This document shows, piece by piece, positions 8,381-15,633 of a DNA stretch of 18,020 nt. The notes beneath the pieces are model-generated. The model searched no databases. It was not told the origin of the DNA and worked only from the letters and a program-made list of their open reading frames with translations. Each line of letters starts with the position of its first letter. The first letter of the stretch is position 1. Source of the DNA: an uncultured Erysipelotrichaceae bacterium (GTDB taxonomy: Bacteria > Bacillota_I > Bacilli_A > Erysipelotrichales > Erysipelotrichaceae); assembly GCA_946621045.1 (NCBI GenBank), contig CAMOOA010000012.1, forward strand, positions 1 through 18,020, in the 5' to 3' direction. Both the position numbers and the translations under genes were made by a program.

Positions 8381-11300
8381 ATGAACTCTGAAAAAAAATA
8401 CTCCAGAAATATGAGCCCGCTTGCCGTATGGGCGTTTGCGATCGGCACCAGTGTCGGCTGGGGATCGCTGATTGTGACGGCGCGGACCTATCTTGCGCAG
8501 GCAGGGCCGCTCGGCACGACGTTCGGCCTGTTTGCGGGGACCCTGATCATGCTGCTGATATGCCGCAGTTACGCGTATATGATGAAGAGCTTCCCGGAAA
8601 ACGGCGGAGCCTATGCCTATGCGCGGGAAGTCTTCGGCTATGACATGGGATTTCTTGCGGCGTGGTTTATCGTAATTACCTACCTTGCGATGCTGTGGGC
8701 AAATGCGACATCTTTGCCGCTGTTTGGAAAGATCTTTCTCGGCGGCTTTTTTGAGGTCGGAAAGATGTACACCATCTTCGGCTATGACATCTATTTCGGC
8801 GAAGTGCTTCTGTCGGTCGCTGCCCTGGTGTTCTTCGGGTTCCTGAGTTCCCGCAACAAATTCCTGATCAACCGCATCATGATTGCGCTGGCGCTGCTGT
8901 TTACGGGGGCGATCGTGATCACCTTCGCCGCATCGATGATCGGCGGCCGCAGCCGGATTGCCATGCCGTATCTGCCGGATGCGTCCGAGCTTTCGCAGAT
9001 TGCGAGAATTGCGGTAATTTCACCATGGGCGTTTATCGGATTTGAAAGCGTGTCCCATCAGATGGAGGAGTTCCGGTTTGAAAAAGGCCGCAGCTTCCGC
9101 ATTCTGGTTTGGGCGGTAATTTCGACGTCCGTACTTTATATTCTGATTACCCTCGCATCCGTCACCGCCTATCCGCCGCAGTATTCCGGCTGGCTGGAAT
9201 ACATTAAGGACCTCGACAATCTCAGCGGAATTGAGGCGCTGCCGACATTCTATGCGGCGTATACGTATCTTGGAAACGGCGGTTACTATCTCCTGATGGC
9301 TGCGCTGCTTGCGCTGGTGATTTCGAGTCTGATCGGAAACATCACATCGCTGAGCCGGATGATCTGCGCGATGGGAAAGGACCGGGTCATTCCGGAGTCC
9401 TTCGGAAAACTGAATAAATACTGCGTGCCGGAGAAAGCGATATGGCTTGTTGTATTAATGTCCTGCGTGATGCCGCTGGTCGGCCGCACGGCGATCAGCT
9501 GGATCGTGGATGTCACCACGATCGGCGCGGTCATGCTGTACGGGCTTGTTTCGGCCTGCGCCTATTCGCTGGCCAAGAACATGGGCGATACCCGGGAAAT
9601 GTATTACGGACTTGCCGGTGTCATAACCATGATCGCAATCGGCGCATGGTTTCTGCTTCCGAGTCTCTTCGTAAAAGGAAGCATCGCAACGGAAACATAT
9701 CTTCTGTTTATTCTCTGGAGTGTGCTGGGCTTCCTCTTTTTCCGGTACATCCTGCGCCGCGACAAAAAAAAGCGCTTCGGAACTTCCGTCAGTGTATGGG
9801 TCGTTCTGCTTGCGCTCGTCCTGCTTGTATCGCTGATCTGGATGCGGCAGTCAATGATCACGTCGTATGACACGACGCTTGCGGACATGCGGGCGTACTA
9901 TCATCAGCCCGGCGAAAGCAGTGAGGAGAGGACAAGGGATGAGCTCTATATCGCTGAGCTTATGGACCGTCATGAAGTCCTGAACTCAAGAACCATGCTT
10001 ATCGCGGTCGGCATGTTCGGATTTGCGCTGACCGTGATGCTGACGAATCACTCCTATATGAACCGGCGCCAGATGGAAAGCGAGATGAAGGCAAACCGCG
10101 ATCCGATGACCGGCGTCATGTCCAAGCACGCCTGGGTCGCAAAGGAAAAGGAAATCGATGCGGAAATCCGCGAAGGGGAGAGAAACGAATTTGCGGTCGT
10201 TGTCTGTGATGTGAACGGACTGAAGAAGATCAATGACACGCTGGGGCATAAAGCCGGAGATGAGTATATCCGCAAGGCATGCGCGCTGGTCTGCGATGTC
10301 TTCCAGCACAGTCCGGTATTCCGCGTCGGCGGCGATGAATTTGTGGCGCTGCTTACCGGGCGCGACTATGCCGTGCGTCATGAACTGATGAGCGCCCTGC
10401 ACGAGCGGTCGGCCGAAAACATCGGTCGGAACGAGGCGGTCGTTTCGGGCGGTCTGGCAGACTTTGAACCGGACAGGGATACCATCCTTCACCAGGTATT
10501 TGAACGGGCAGATGCGGAGATGTACAAGGAAAAGAAACTGCTCAAGAGTCTCGGCGCAGTTACCCGCGATGAGGAGCCGGATGTGCCGTATCTTCCGGAA
10601 CCGGAGCCGGTGGAAGAGATCATTTCCGTACGCCGGAAGATTCTGATCGTCGAGGATGAACCGATCAATCAGGAACTGCTTTCGACAATACTGGAAGAAG
10701 ACTATGAAATCCTGCTTGCGTCGGATGGCGGGGAAGCGCTTCAGGTGATGCGTGACCACAGCGATGAAATCGCGATTGTTCTCCTTGACCTGCAGATGCC
10801 GGGAATGAACGGCATCGACGTAATGAAAAACATGAAGAAGGACGCTTCGATTGCCGACCTCCCGGTGATTGTGCTGACTGCCGATCAGGAGGCCGAACTG
10901 AAGTGTCTCAAACTCGGCGCAATGGATTTTATTTCCAAGCCGTATCCGATCTGGGAAGTTGTCCGGGCCCGTGTGGACAAATGCATTGAACTCTCGGAAG
11001 ACCGTGAGACGATTCAGTCCACCGAGCGCGACAACCTGACAAAACTCTTCAATATCAGTTATTTCCACAACTATGTCCGGAAGTTTGACCAGCATTACTT
11101 TGACATGCCGATGGATGCGGTCGTTGTGGACATCAATCATTTCCATATGATCAATGAACGGTTCGGAAAGATGTACGGAGATACCGTACTGCGCCGGATC
11201 GGTGAGAGAATCCGGCGGCTCTGCCGTGAGATCAACGGTGTCGGCTGCCGCCAGGGCGCGGACATCTTCCTGATCTACTGTCCGCACCGGGATGATTACG

Positions 11301-12700
11301 AATGGGTCATGAAACAGATTCAGACCGCTCTGACCGAAGAGGAGCTTTCCACCAGCCGGGTCCGTCTGCGGCTCGGCGTATATCAGAATGCCGACAAGAC
11401 GCTTGATATCGAGCGGCGCTATGACCGTGCCAAGATCGCTTCGGATTCCGTCAAGACAGGCCGCGCCTCCATGATCGGAATCTATGATGAGAAAATGGGA
11501 GAGAGTGCCCTCTATCACGAGCGGCTGCTCGAAGACTTCCGGAAGTCGATGGACAACCGCGATTTCCTGGTATTCTTCCAGCCCAAATATGATATCCGTC
11601 CGGAGACGCCGGTACTGGCAAGTGCGGAGGCACTGGTGCGCTGGAAACATCCGGAACTGGGAATGATCAGCCCGGGAGTATTTATCCCGCTGCTTGAGGA
11701 AAACGGCATGATCACGGAACTGGACCGGTATGTCTGGCGTGAAACCGCCGCAACGATCCGGAGATGGAAAGACACGTTCGGATACTCCGTGCCTGTTTCG
11801 GTCAACGTTTCAAGGATTGACATGCTGATGCCGAACCTGAAAGCGGTGTTCCAGGAAATACTGGATGAATATCAGCTGACAAACAACGACCTGATTCTCG
11901 AAATCACGGAATCCGCATATACCGGAGAATCCGACCAGGTGATCACTACCGCAAGAGAGCTCCGGAACATGGATCTCGGCTTCCGCATTGAGATGGATGA
12001 CTTCGGCACGGGATACTCCTCCCTCGGCATGCTTTCGAATCTTCCGATCGATGCCCTGAAGCTGGACATGTCATTTGTCCGCAGCGCCTTCGGAGAAACC
12101 AGGGATACCCGGATGATCGAGCTGATCATTGACATTGCGGATTATCTCCATGTGCCGGTCGTTGCGGAAGGCGTTGAAACCGAGGAACAGTACCTGGTTC
12201 TCAAAGCACTCGGGTGCGATCTGATTCAGGGATATTACTTCTCGAAGCCGGTGCCGGAGGATGAATTCCGAAGCTTCCTGAAAGAGCGGAAAACGCAGAG
12301 CGGGGAAATCACGCCGGTTGTGCGCCGTACTGCCATGAGAATCTCACGCGCGCTGTCCGGAGACTTTGAGGATATCTACTATGTGGATATCATTACCGAC
12401 TGCTATCTCAAATTCACTTCGGGATCGGGCGGGGATCTGGATATTTCCCCGGGCGGTACGGATTTCTTCGACACTGCTGTGAATGAACTCCTCGCAAAGA
12501 CCGCGGAATCCGACCGGCAGGCGCTGTCGGATGCCCTGCAGAGAACCGCGCTCATGAAACAGATCAACAGCGGCGAGGAAGTAAGCATCAGGTTCAGCAT
12601 GCTGAAGAACGGGAAACCGGTTCCGTACCTTCTGAAAACCATCCGGACCCGGGCGAGCGACACGCATCATATTGTGATCGGTGTACAGCCTCAGAAGTGA
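8381..12700 (+). CDS. APC permease-GGDEF-REC-GGDEF(degenerate)-EAL-PAS-like fusion protein
   Basis: 1439 residues, start ATG 8381 after GTGAGG (8368-8373). Residues ~12-460 form a 12-TM APC-superfamily permease: broken-helix-like GTSVGWGSL (22-30), PENGGAYAY, then the basic cytoplasmic end RRDKKKR. TM13 (~470-487), a ~50-residue outside loop and TM14 (~538-556) follow. GGDEF1 (~572-725) is intact: D610, N618, D627, GGDEF 650-654, with no RxxD inhibitory site. The receiver (~752-870) has E758/D759, phospho-acceptor D803, T833 and K853. GGDEF2 (~881-1040) is degenerate (GADIF 959-963). EAL (~1045-1300) keeps E1083, N1142, E1174, D1206, D1207, K1227, E1263 and Q1283, predicting an active phosphodiesterase. 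Residues ~1315-1439 look PAS-like. Both synthase and hydrolase activity on c-di-GMP are predicted, gated by a transporter-like sensor and by phosphorylation. Whether it still transports is unknown. Confidence 0.92.
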   Translation: MNSEKKYSRNMSPLAVWAFAIGTSVGWGSLIVTARTYLAQAGPLGTTFGLFAGTLIMLLICRSYAYMMKSFPENGGAYAYAREVFGYDMGFLAAWFIVITYLAMLWANATSLPLFGKIFLGGFFEVGKMYTIFGYDIYFGEVLLSVAALVFFGFLSSRNKFLINRIMIALALLFTGAIVITFAASMIGGRSRIAMPYLPDASELSQIARIAVISPWAFIGFESVSHQMEEFRFEKGRSFRILVWAVISTSVLYILITLASVTAYPPQYSGWLEYIKDLDNLSGIEALPTFYAAYTYLGNGGYYLLMAALLALVISSLIGNITSLSRMICAMGKDRVIPESFGKLNKYCVPEKAIWLVVLMSCVMPLVGRTAISWIVDVTTIGAVMLYGLVSACAYSLAKNMGDTREMYYGLAGVITMIAIGAWFLLPSLFVKGSIATETYLLFILWSVLGFLFFRYILRRDKKKRFGTSVSVWVVLLALVLLVSLIWMRQSMITSYDTTLADMRAYYHQPGESSEERTRDELYIAELMDRHEVLNSRTMLIAVGMFGFALTVMLTNHSYMNRRQMESEMKANRDPMTGVMSKHAWVAKEKEIDAEIREGERNEFAVVVCDVNGLKKINDTLGHKAGDEYIRKACALVCDVFQHSPVFRVGGDEFVALLTGRDYAVRHELMSALHERSAENIGRNEAVVSGGLADFEPDRDTILHQVFERADAEMYKEKKLLKSLGAVTRDEEPDVPYLPEPEPVEEIISVRRKILIVEDEPINQELLSTILEEDYEILLASDGGEALQVMRDHSDEIAIVLLDLQMPGMNGIDVMKNMKKDASIADLPVIVLTADQEAELKCLKLGAMDFISKPYPIWEVVRARVDKCIELSEDRETIQSTERDNLTKLFNISYFHNYVRKFDQHYFDMPMDAVVVDINHFHMINERFGKMYGDTVLRRIGERIRRLCREINGVGCRQGADIFLIYCPHRDDYEWVMKQIQTALTEEELSTSRVRLRLGVYQNADKTLDIERRYDRAKIASDSVKTGRASMIGIYDEKMGESALYHERLLEDFRKSMDNRDFLVFFQPKYDIRPETPVLASAEALVRWKHPELGMISPGVFIPLLEENGMITELDRYVWRETAATIRRWKDTFGYSVPVSVNVSRIDMLMPNLKAVFQEILDEYQLTNNDLILEITESAYTGESDQVITTARELRNMDLGFRIEMDDFGTGYSSLGMLSNLPIDALKLDMSFVRSAFGETRDTRMIELIIDIADYLHVPVVAEGVETEEQYLVLKALGCDLIQGYYFSKPVPEDEFRSFLKERKTQSGEITPVVRRTAMRISRALSGDFEDIYYVDIITDCYLKFTSGSGGDLDISPGGTDFFDTAVNELLAKTAESDRQALSDALQRTALMKQINSGEEVSIRFSMLKNGKPVPYLLKTIRTRASDTHHIVIGVQPQK

Positions 12701-12741
12701 ACAATACCCCGCCTGATTATGATCCGGCGGGGTATTGTTTC
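12701..12741 (+). terminator. Strong terminator directly after the fusion gene
   Basis: A perfect 13-bp stem ACAATACCCCGCC/GGCGGGGTATTGT (12701-12713 and 12726-12738) with a 12-base loop begins at the base after the TGA stop and ends in a short T run. It separates the fusion gene from the downstream EAL gene, so the two are not a simple operon. Confidence 0.75.
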
Positions 12742-12809
12742 CGGAAGGGCGCTGCCGCTCTGATTATTGCGTTGGCAGTGCGCAGATGCCGTGATTGTCA
12801 TAACCGGAA

Positions 12810-12838
12810 GATCCGGAATTCCTTTCCCTGTCCGGATC
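12810..12838. repeat. Inverted repeat, 8-bp arms, 13-base loop
   Basis: GATCCGGA (12810-12817) pairs perfectly with TCCGGATC (12831-12838). It is not followed by a T run, so it is not a terminator. It sits ~70 bases upstream of the promoter. Function unknown. Confidence 0.45.
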
Positions 12839-12880
12839 CGGCGGAAAAATACGTTTTATTCTGTCGAAAAAGTGCATGGG

Positions 12881-12898
12881 AGTCAACCATCAGTCAAC
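12881..12898 (+). repeat. Direct repeat AGTCAAC x2, 11-bp period (possible activator site)
   Basis: AGTCAAC occurs at 12881-12887 and 12892-12898, start to start 11 bases, i.e. one helical turn. It ends 9 bases before the -35 box at 12908. That geometry suits a response-regulator-type activator, but no regulator can be named. Confidence 0.4.
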
Positions 12899-12907
12899 TT
12901 CAGGGGG

Positions 12908-12935
12908 TTTTCAAATAATAAATAACGTTTATAAT
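12908..12935 (+). promoter_or_regulatory. Sigma-A-type promoter for the PAS-GGDEF-EAL gene
   Basis: A perfect -10 TATAAT (12930-12935) is preceded at 16-bp spacing by TTTTCA (12908-12913), a 4/6 match to the -35 consensus. The predicted start near 12942 leaves a leader of about 110 bases to ATG 13051. Confidence 0.6.
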
Positions 12936-13050
12936 GCATGTGTAATTCAACGGACACATAGTGGACACAGTCGCCCGCCCTTCAGATTCCTCTGAGGGAC
13001 CCGCGGAACCGGATTGGTCACTGCCTTCAGGTGATTACGGAGACAATGAT

Positions 13051-15213
13051 ATGGAAAAGTTTCAGTTCAGTCCGGTCCAGCATATGATTCTGGAACGGTC
13101 ACCGGTGCCCTTCGGCATTTACCAGTACATAAATCAGAAAATCGCGGTGATTCTTGTCAGTGACGGATTCCTCGATCTTTTTCACGTGAGCCGGGAAGGA
13201 CTGGCCGAACAGATGGAAGAAAATGCCCATGTGTTCACACACCCCGCTGATGTCGCAAAGGTTTCCGGCGCAATCCGGCGGTTTGCGACGGAAGGCGGAG
13301 ACTACGATGTGGTATACCGCACAAAAGCGCCGGACGAGGACCATTACACGATCATTCATGCGCTCGGAAAACATGTGCCGACCAATGACGGACGGCAGCT
13401 TGCGGTAATCTGGTATGCCGATGAGGGTGCGATAAAGACGGGACCGGAGACGGAAGACATTGAAGTAAATCTTACGGTTCTGAATCACACGATGCAGGAT
13501 ATCCTCAGCGCAGACTATGTCATGCGCCGGTATCATTACGATGATGTGACCGGACTGCCGAATATGAGTTATTTTATTCAGCTGGCAAGTATGTCACACC
13601 GGAATTATCCGGCAGCGGACCCGGCCGTTGTATTTTTTGATCTGACCGGGATGAAGCGCTATAACGAGCGTTACGGTTTTGCGCAGGGCAACCGGCTTCT
13701 GCGCGGATTTGCGGAGATCCTGCAGGATGAGTTCAAGGCGGAAAACTGCGGACGGCTCAGCGGTGATCATTTTGCGGTATATATGCAGGATGCGTCGGGC
13801 ATGGATGCTGTGATGAACCGCGTCTTTAAACGTGCGGGAACGCTGAATGAAGGAAGAAGCCTTCCGGTGCGTGCCGGCATTTACCGGTTTGCGTACGGGG
13901 ATACGGATATGACAAATGCCTGCGACCGGGCAAAGATTGCCTGCGACCAGGAACGCAGTTTCTACAATTCGGCATATACCGTCTTTAATGAGACGTTCTT
14001 TCAGAAGCTGGAACAGCAGTCTTACGTACTGGAAAACTTTGACCGCGCGCTGAACGAAGGCTGGATTCAGGTATACTACCAGCCGGTTGTCCGTGCGGTA
14101 ACAGGGGAAGTCTGCGATGAGGAAGCTCTCGCCCGATGGGTCGATCCTGAGCGGGGAATCCTGAGCCCCGGTGAATTCATTCCGTATCTGGAAGATGCCG
14201 GAATGCTGCACAGGCTTGATCTTTATGTCATTGAAACCGCGCTCGCGGAAATCAGTGACCGGAAGGCCGCCGGACTCTTCATTGTGCCGATTTCCGTGAA
14301 CCTGTCCTGGAATGATTTCACGCGCAGAGATATGGTGACGGAAATCTCGGAGCGGCTGGACCGGTACGGCGTGCCGAGACATATGCTCAATGTGGAGATC
14401 ACGGAATCCGCGGTCGGAAAGAACCCGGAGTACATGCGTCTTCAGGTGGAACGGTTCCATCAGGCGGGCATTAATGTCTGGATGGATGATTTCGGAAGCG
14501 GATATTCCTCTCTGGAATTTCTGCAGAGTTTTGACTTTGATCTGATTAAGTTTGATCTTCAGTTCGTGAAGAATCTGTCTGCGGGTGAAAAAAGCAGGAT
14601 TATCATGACGCAGCTGGTTCAGATGGCCCTGAAAATAGGCATCGATACGATAGCCGAAGGTGTGGAGACTGCCGAACAGGAGAGTTTTCTGCGTGAAATC
14701 GGCGTCGACAAGATTCAGGGGTTCTATTACAGCCGTCCTGTCCCGCTGAAAGAAATACTGCGGCGGTATGCCAATAACGAAGGCATCGGCTTTGAAAATG
14801 TTGATGCGGCACAGTATTACAATGCAATCTCAAAGACAAACCTCAGCGATCCGGGTGTGACAAACGACGTATACAGCAGTGACTCTTATTACAATGCGGT
14901 GCCGATGGGTATCATCGAGCTGGATGGAGATACTGCTTATGCAGTGCGGTTTAACCAGTCCTTCCAGAGTGTGGTGAGCCGGCTGAAGGATATGCCGATC
15001 GATCTCAACGGAAAGAAAAACATGCGGGTGGAAATCGAACTGGATGATGTCTTCCGGGATGCGGCATTCCGGTGCGTGAAAACCGGAGAGTGGGAGTACA
15101 TCCGGGACTGCGTGCTGCGCGGGCTGACAATCAATGCCTTCCTGCGGAAAATTGCGGTCAACCCGGTAACCAATGCGGCTGCGGTGCTTGTGATTATGAT
15201 ATCGGTTCTCTGA
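13051..15213 (+). CDS. PAS-GGDEF(degenerate)-EAL-PAS-like protein, predicted c-di-GMP phosphodiesterase
   Basis: 720 residues. ATG 13051 is chosen over the in-frame GTG at 12961: GGAGA (13039-13043) sits 7 bases before the ATG, and the extra 30 residues are low-complexity and lack a ribosome site. Residues ~12-125 form a PAS-type sensor (ERSPVPFGIYQYINQK). GGDEF (~160-310) is degenerate, SGDHF at 237-241, and N214 replaces the usual substrate-binding Asp, so synthase activity is unlikely. EAL (~320-575) keeps the full set E358, N417, E449, D479, D480, K500, E536 and Q556, predicting hydrolysis of c-di-GMP to pGpG. Residues ~612-720 look like a second PAS fold (MGIIELDGD...). No membrane segment, so cytoplasmic. 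It has its own promoter after a terminator. Degenerate GGDEF domains often act as GTP sensors in such proteins. Confidence 0.9.
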   Translation: MEKFQFSPVQHMILERSPVPFGIYQYINQKIAVILVSDGFLDLFHVSREGLAEQMEENAHVFTHPADVAKVSGAIRRFATEGGDYDVVYRTKAPDEDHYTIIHALGKHVPTNDGRQLAVIWYADEGAIKTGPETEDIEVNLTVLNHTMQDILSADYVMRRYHYDDVTGLPNMSYFIQLASMSHRNYPAADPAVVFFDLTGMKRYNERYGFAQGNRLLRGFAEILQDEFKAENCGRLSGDHFAVYMQDASGMDAVMNRVFKRAGTLNEGRSLPVRAGIYRFAYGDTDMTNACDRAKIACDQERSFYNSAYTVFNETFFQKLEQQSYVLENFDRALNEGWIQVYYQPVVRAVTGEVCDEEALARWVDPERGILSPGEFIPYLEDAGMLHRLDLYVIETALAEISDRKAAGLFIVPISVNLSWNDFTRRDMVTEISERLDRYGVPRHMLNVEITESAVGKNPEYMRLQVERFHQAGINVWMDDFGSGYSSLEFLQSFDFDLIKFDLQFVKNLSAGEKSRIIMTQLVQMALKIGIDTIAEGVETAEQESFLREIGVDKIQGFYYSRPVPLKEILRRYANNEGIGFENVDAAQYYNAISKTNLSDPGVTNDVYSSDSYYNAVPMGIIELDGDTAYAVRFNQSFQSVVSRLKDMPIDLNGKKNMRVEIELDDVFRDAAFRCVKTGEWEYIRDCVLRGLTINAFLRKIAVNPVTNAAAVLVIMISVL

Positions 15214-15216
15214 GGT

Positions 15217-15258
15217 AAAACTGCAGGAAATGGTATCGTATGCCTTTCCTTCCCTGCA
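15217..15258 (-). terminator. Weak terminator for a - strand transcript
   Basis: An imperfect hairpin TGCAGG/CCTGCA (15222-15227 and 15253-15258) extends through an inner AAA-GG/CC-TTT helix. Read on the - strand it is followed by GTTTTAC; on the + strand there is no T run. It lies just past the stop of the small zinc-ribbon-like frame, which supports transcription of that strand. Confidence 0.35.
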
Positions 15259-15262
15259 CCAA

Positions 15263-15465
15263 TCATTTCCGAGGCACGGTAATCAGATATTCGTGACAAT
15301 CGTCACATACATATACTGTTTTCCTGTTTCCGAAAGGTCTGGCTGATACCTCCGGAAAATCATCTTCTGCATCGAGCCGGCCATAGGTTTTGTCGTACCG
15401 GTTCGAACCATTCTTCATTTTTGTAAATGACGTTGTCCAACAACCGGAATCCGGACACTGTACAT
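15263..15465 (-). CDS. Small zinc-ribbon-like protein, 5' end probably frameshifted
   Basis: The - strand frame ending at TGA 15265-15263 encodes a ~66-residue stretch that reads like real protein. It has CPDSGC near the N-terminus, a charged middle (NRYDKTYGRLDAEDDF), then VYVCDDCHEYL. Two cysteine pairs suggest a zinc ribbon. In-frame codons upstream offer no start: the frame passes through CAT GTA CAG TGT. An ATG at 15465-15463 lies 8 bases before the TGT codon, one base short of being in frame, so a single-base deletion (or sequencing error) would explain the break. The only in-frame ATG nearby (15418, 51 residues) would lose the first cysteine pair. No clear ribosome site or promoter was found. 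Function unknown; it may be a decaying gene. Confidence 0.42.
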
Positions 15466-15633
15466 GGCGCCCGGTTAAGCTTCCGGTATCCGCCTGTACT
15501 GATCGTGGATTTGTGTATCTGCCGGCTGTGAGAGCGGATTTTCTGCCTGATCTGACAGACGCTGCGGAAGACGGCAGAAAGAAATGCCGGAGAAACCGGC
15601 ACAGTGATATAAACAACAGGAGGAACCAATGGG

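Larger units (their letters stand above)
12742..13050. other. 309-bp non-coding region between two c-di-GMP genes
   Basis: No believable gene lies here. A 73-codon frame from 12697 runs through the terminator hairpin and has no ribosome site. The region holds an inverted repeat (12810-12838), a direct repeat (12881-12898), a good promoter (12908-12935) and a leader of ~110 bases ahead of ATG 13051. I looked for, and did not recognise, a c-di-GMP riboswitch core. Confidence 0.6.

Noticed and set aside
9986..11650. 554-codon open frame on the - strand opposite the fusion gene
   Set aside because: Same kind of shadow; the + strand frame carries intact GGDEF, receiver and EAL motifs throughout.
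12697..12918. 73-codon + frame after the fusion gene
   Set aside because: It starts inside the upstream stop, runs through the 13-bp terminator stem, has no ribosome site and gives a cysteine/arginine-rich sequence without pattern.
12961..13050. GTG start giving a 750-residue PAS-GGDEF-EAL protein
   Set aside because: No ribosome site precedes it and the extra residues are low-complexity. ATG 13051 has GGAGA at the right distance and sits just before the PAS domain.
12742..13050. c-di-GMP riboswitch in the phosphodiesterase leader
   Set aside because: I looked for the conserved GEMM-type core and did not see it; a covariance-model scan (for example with the GEMM models) would settle it.
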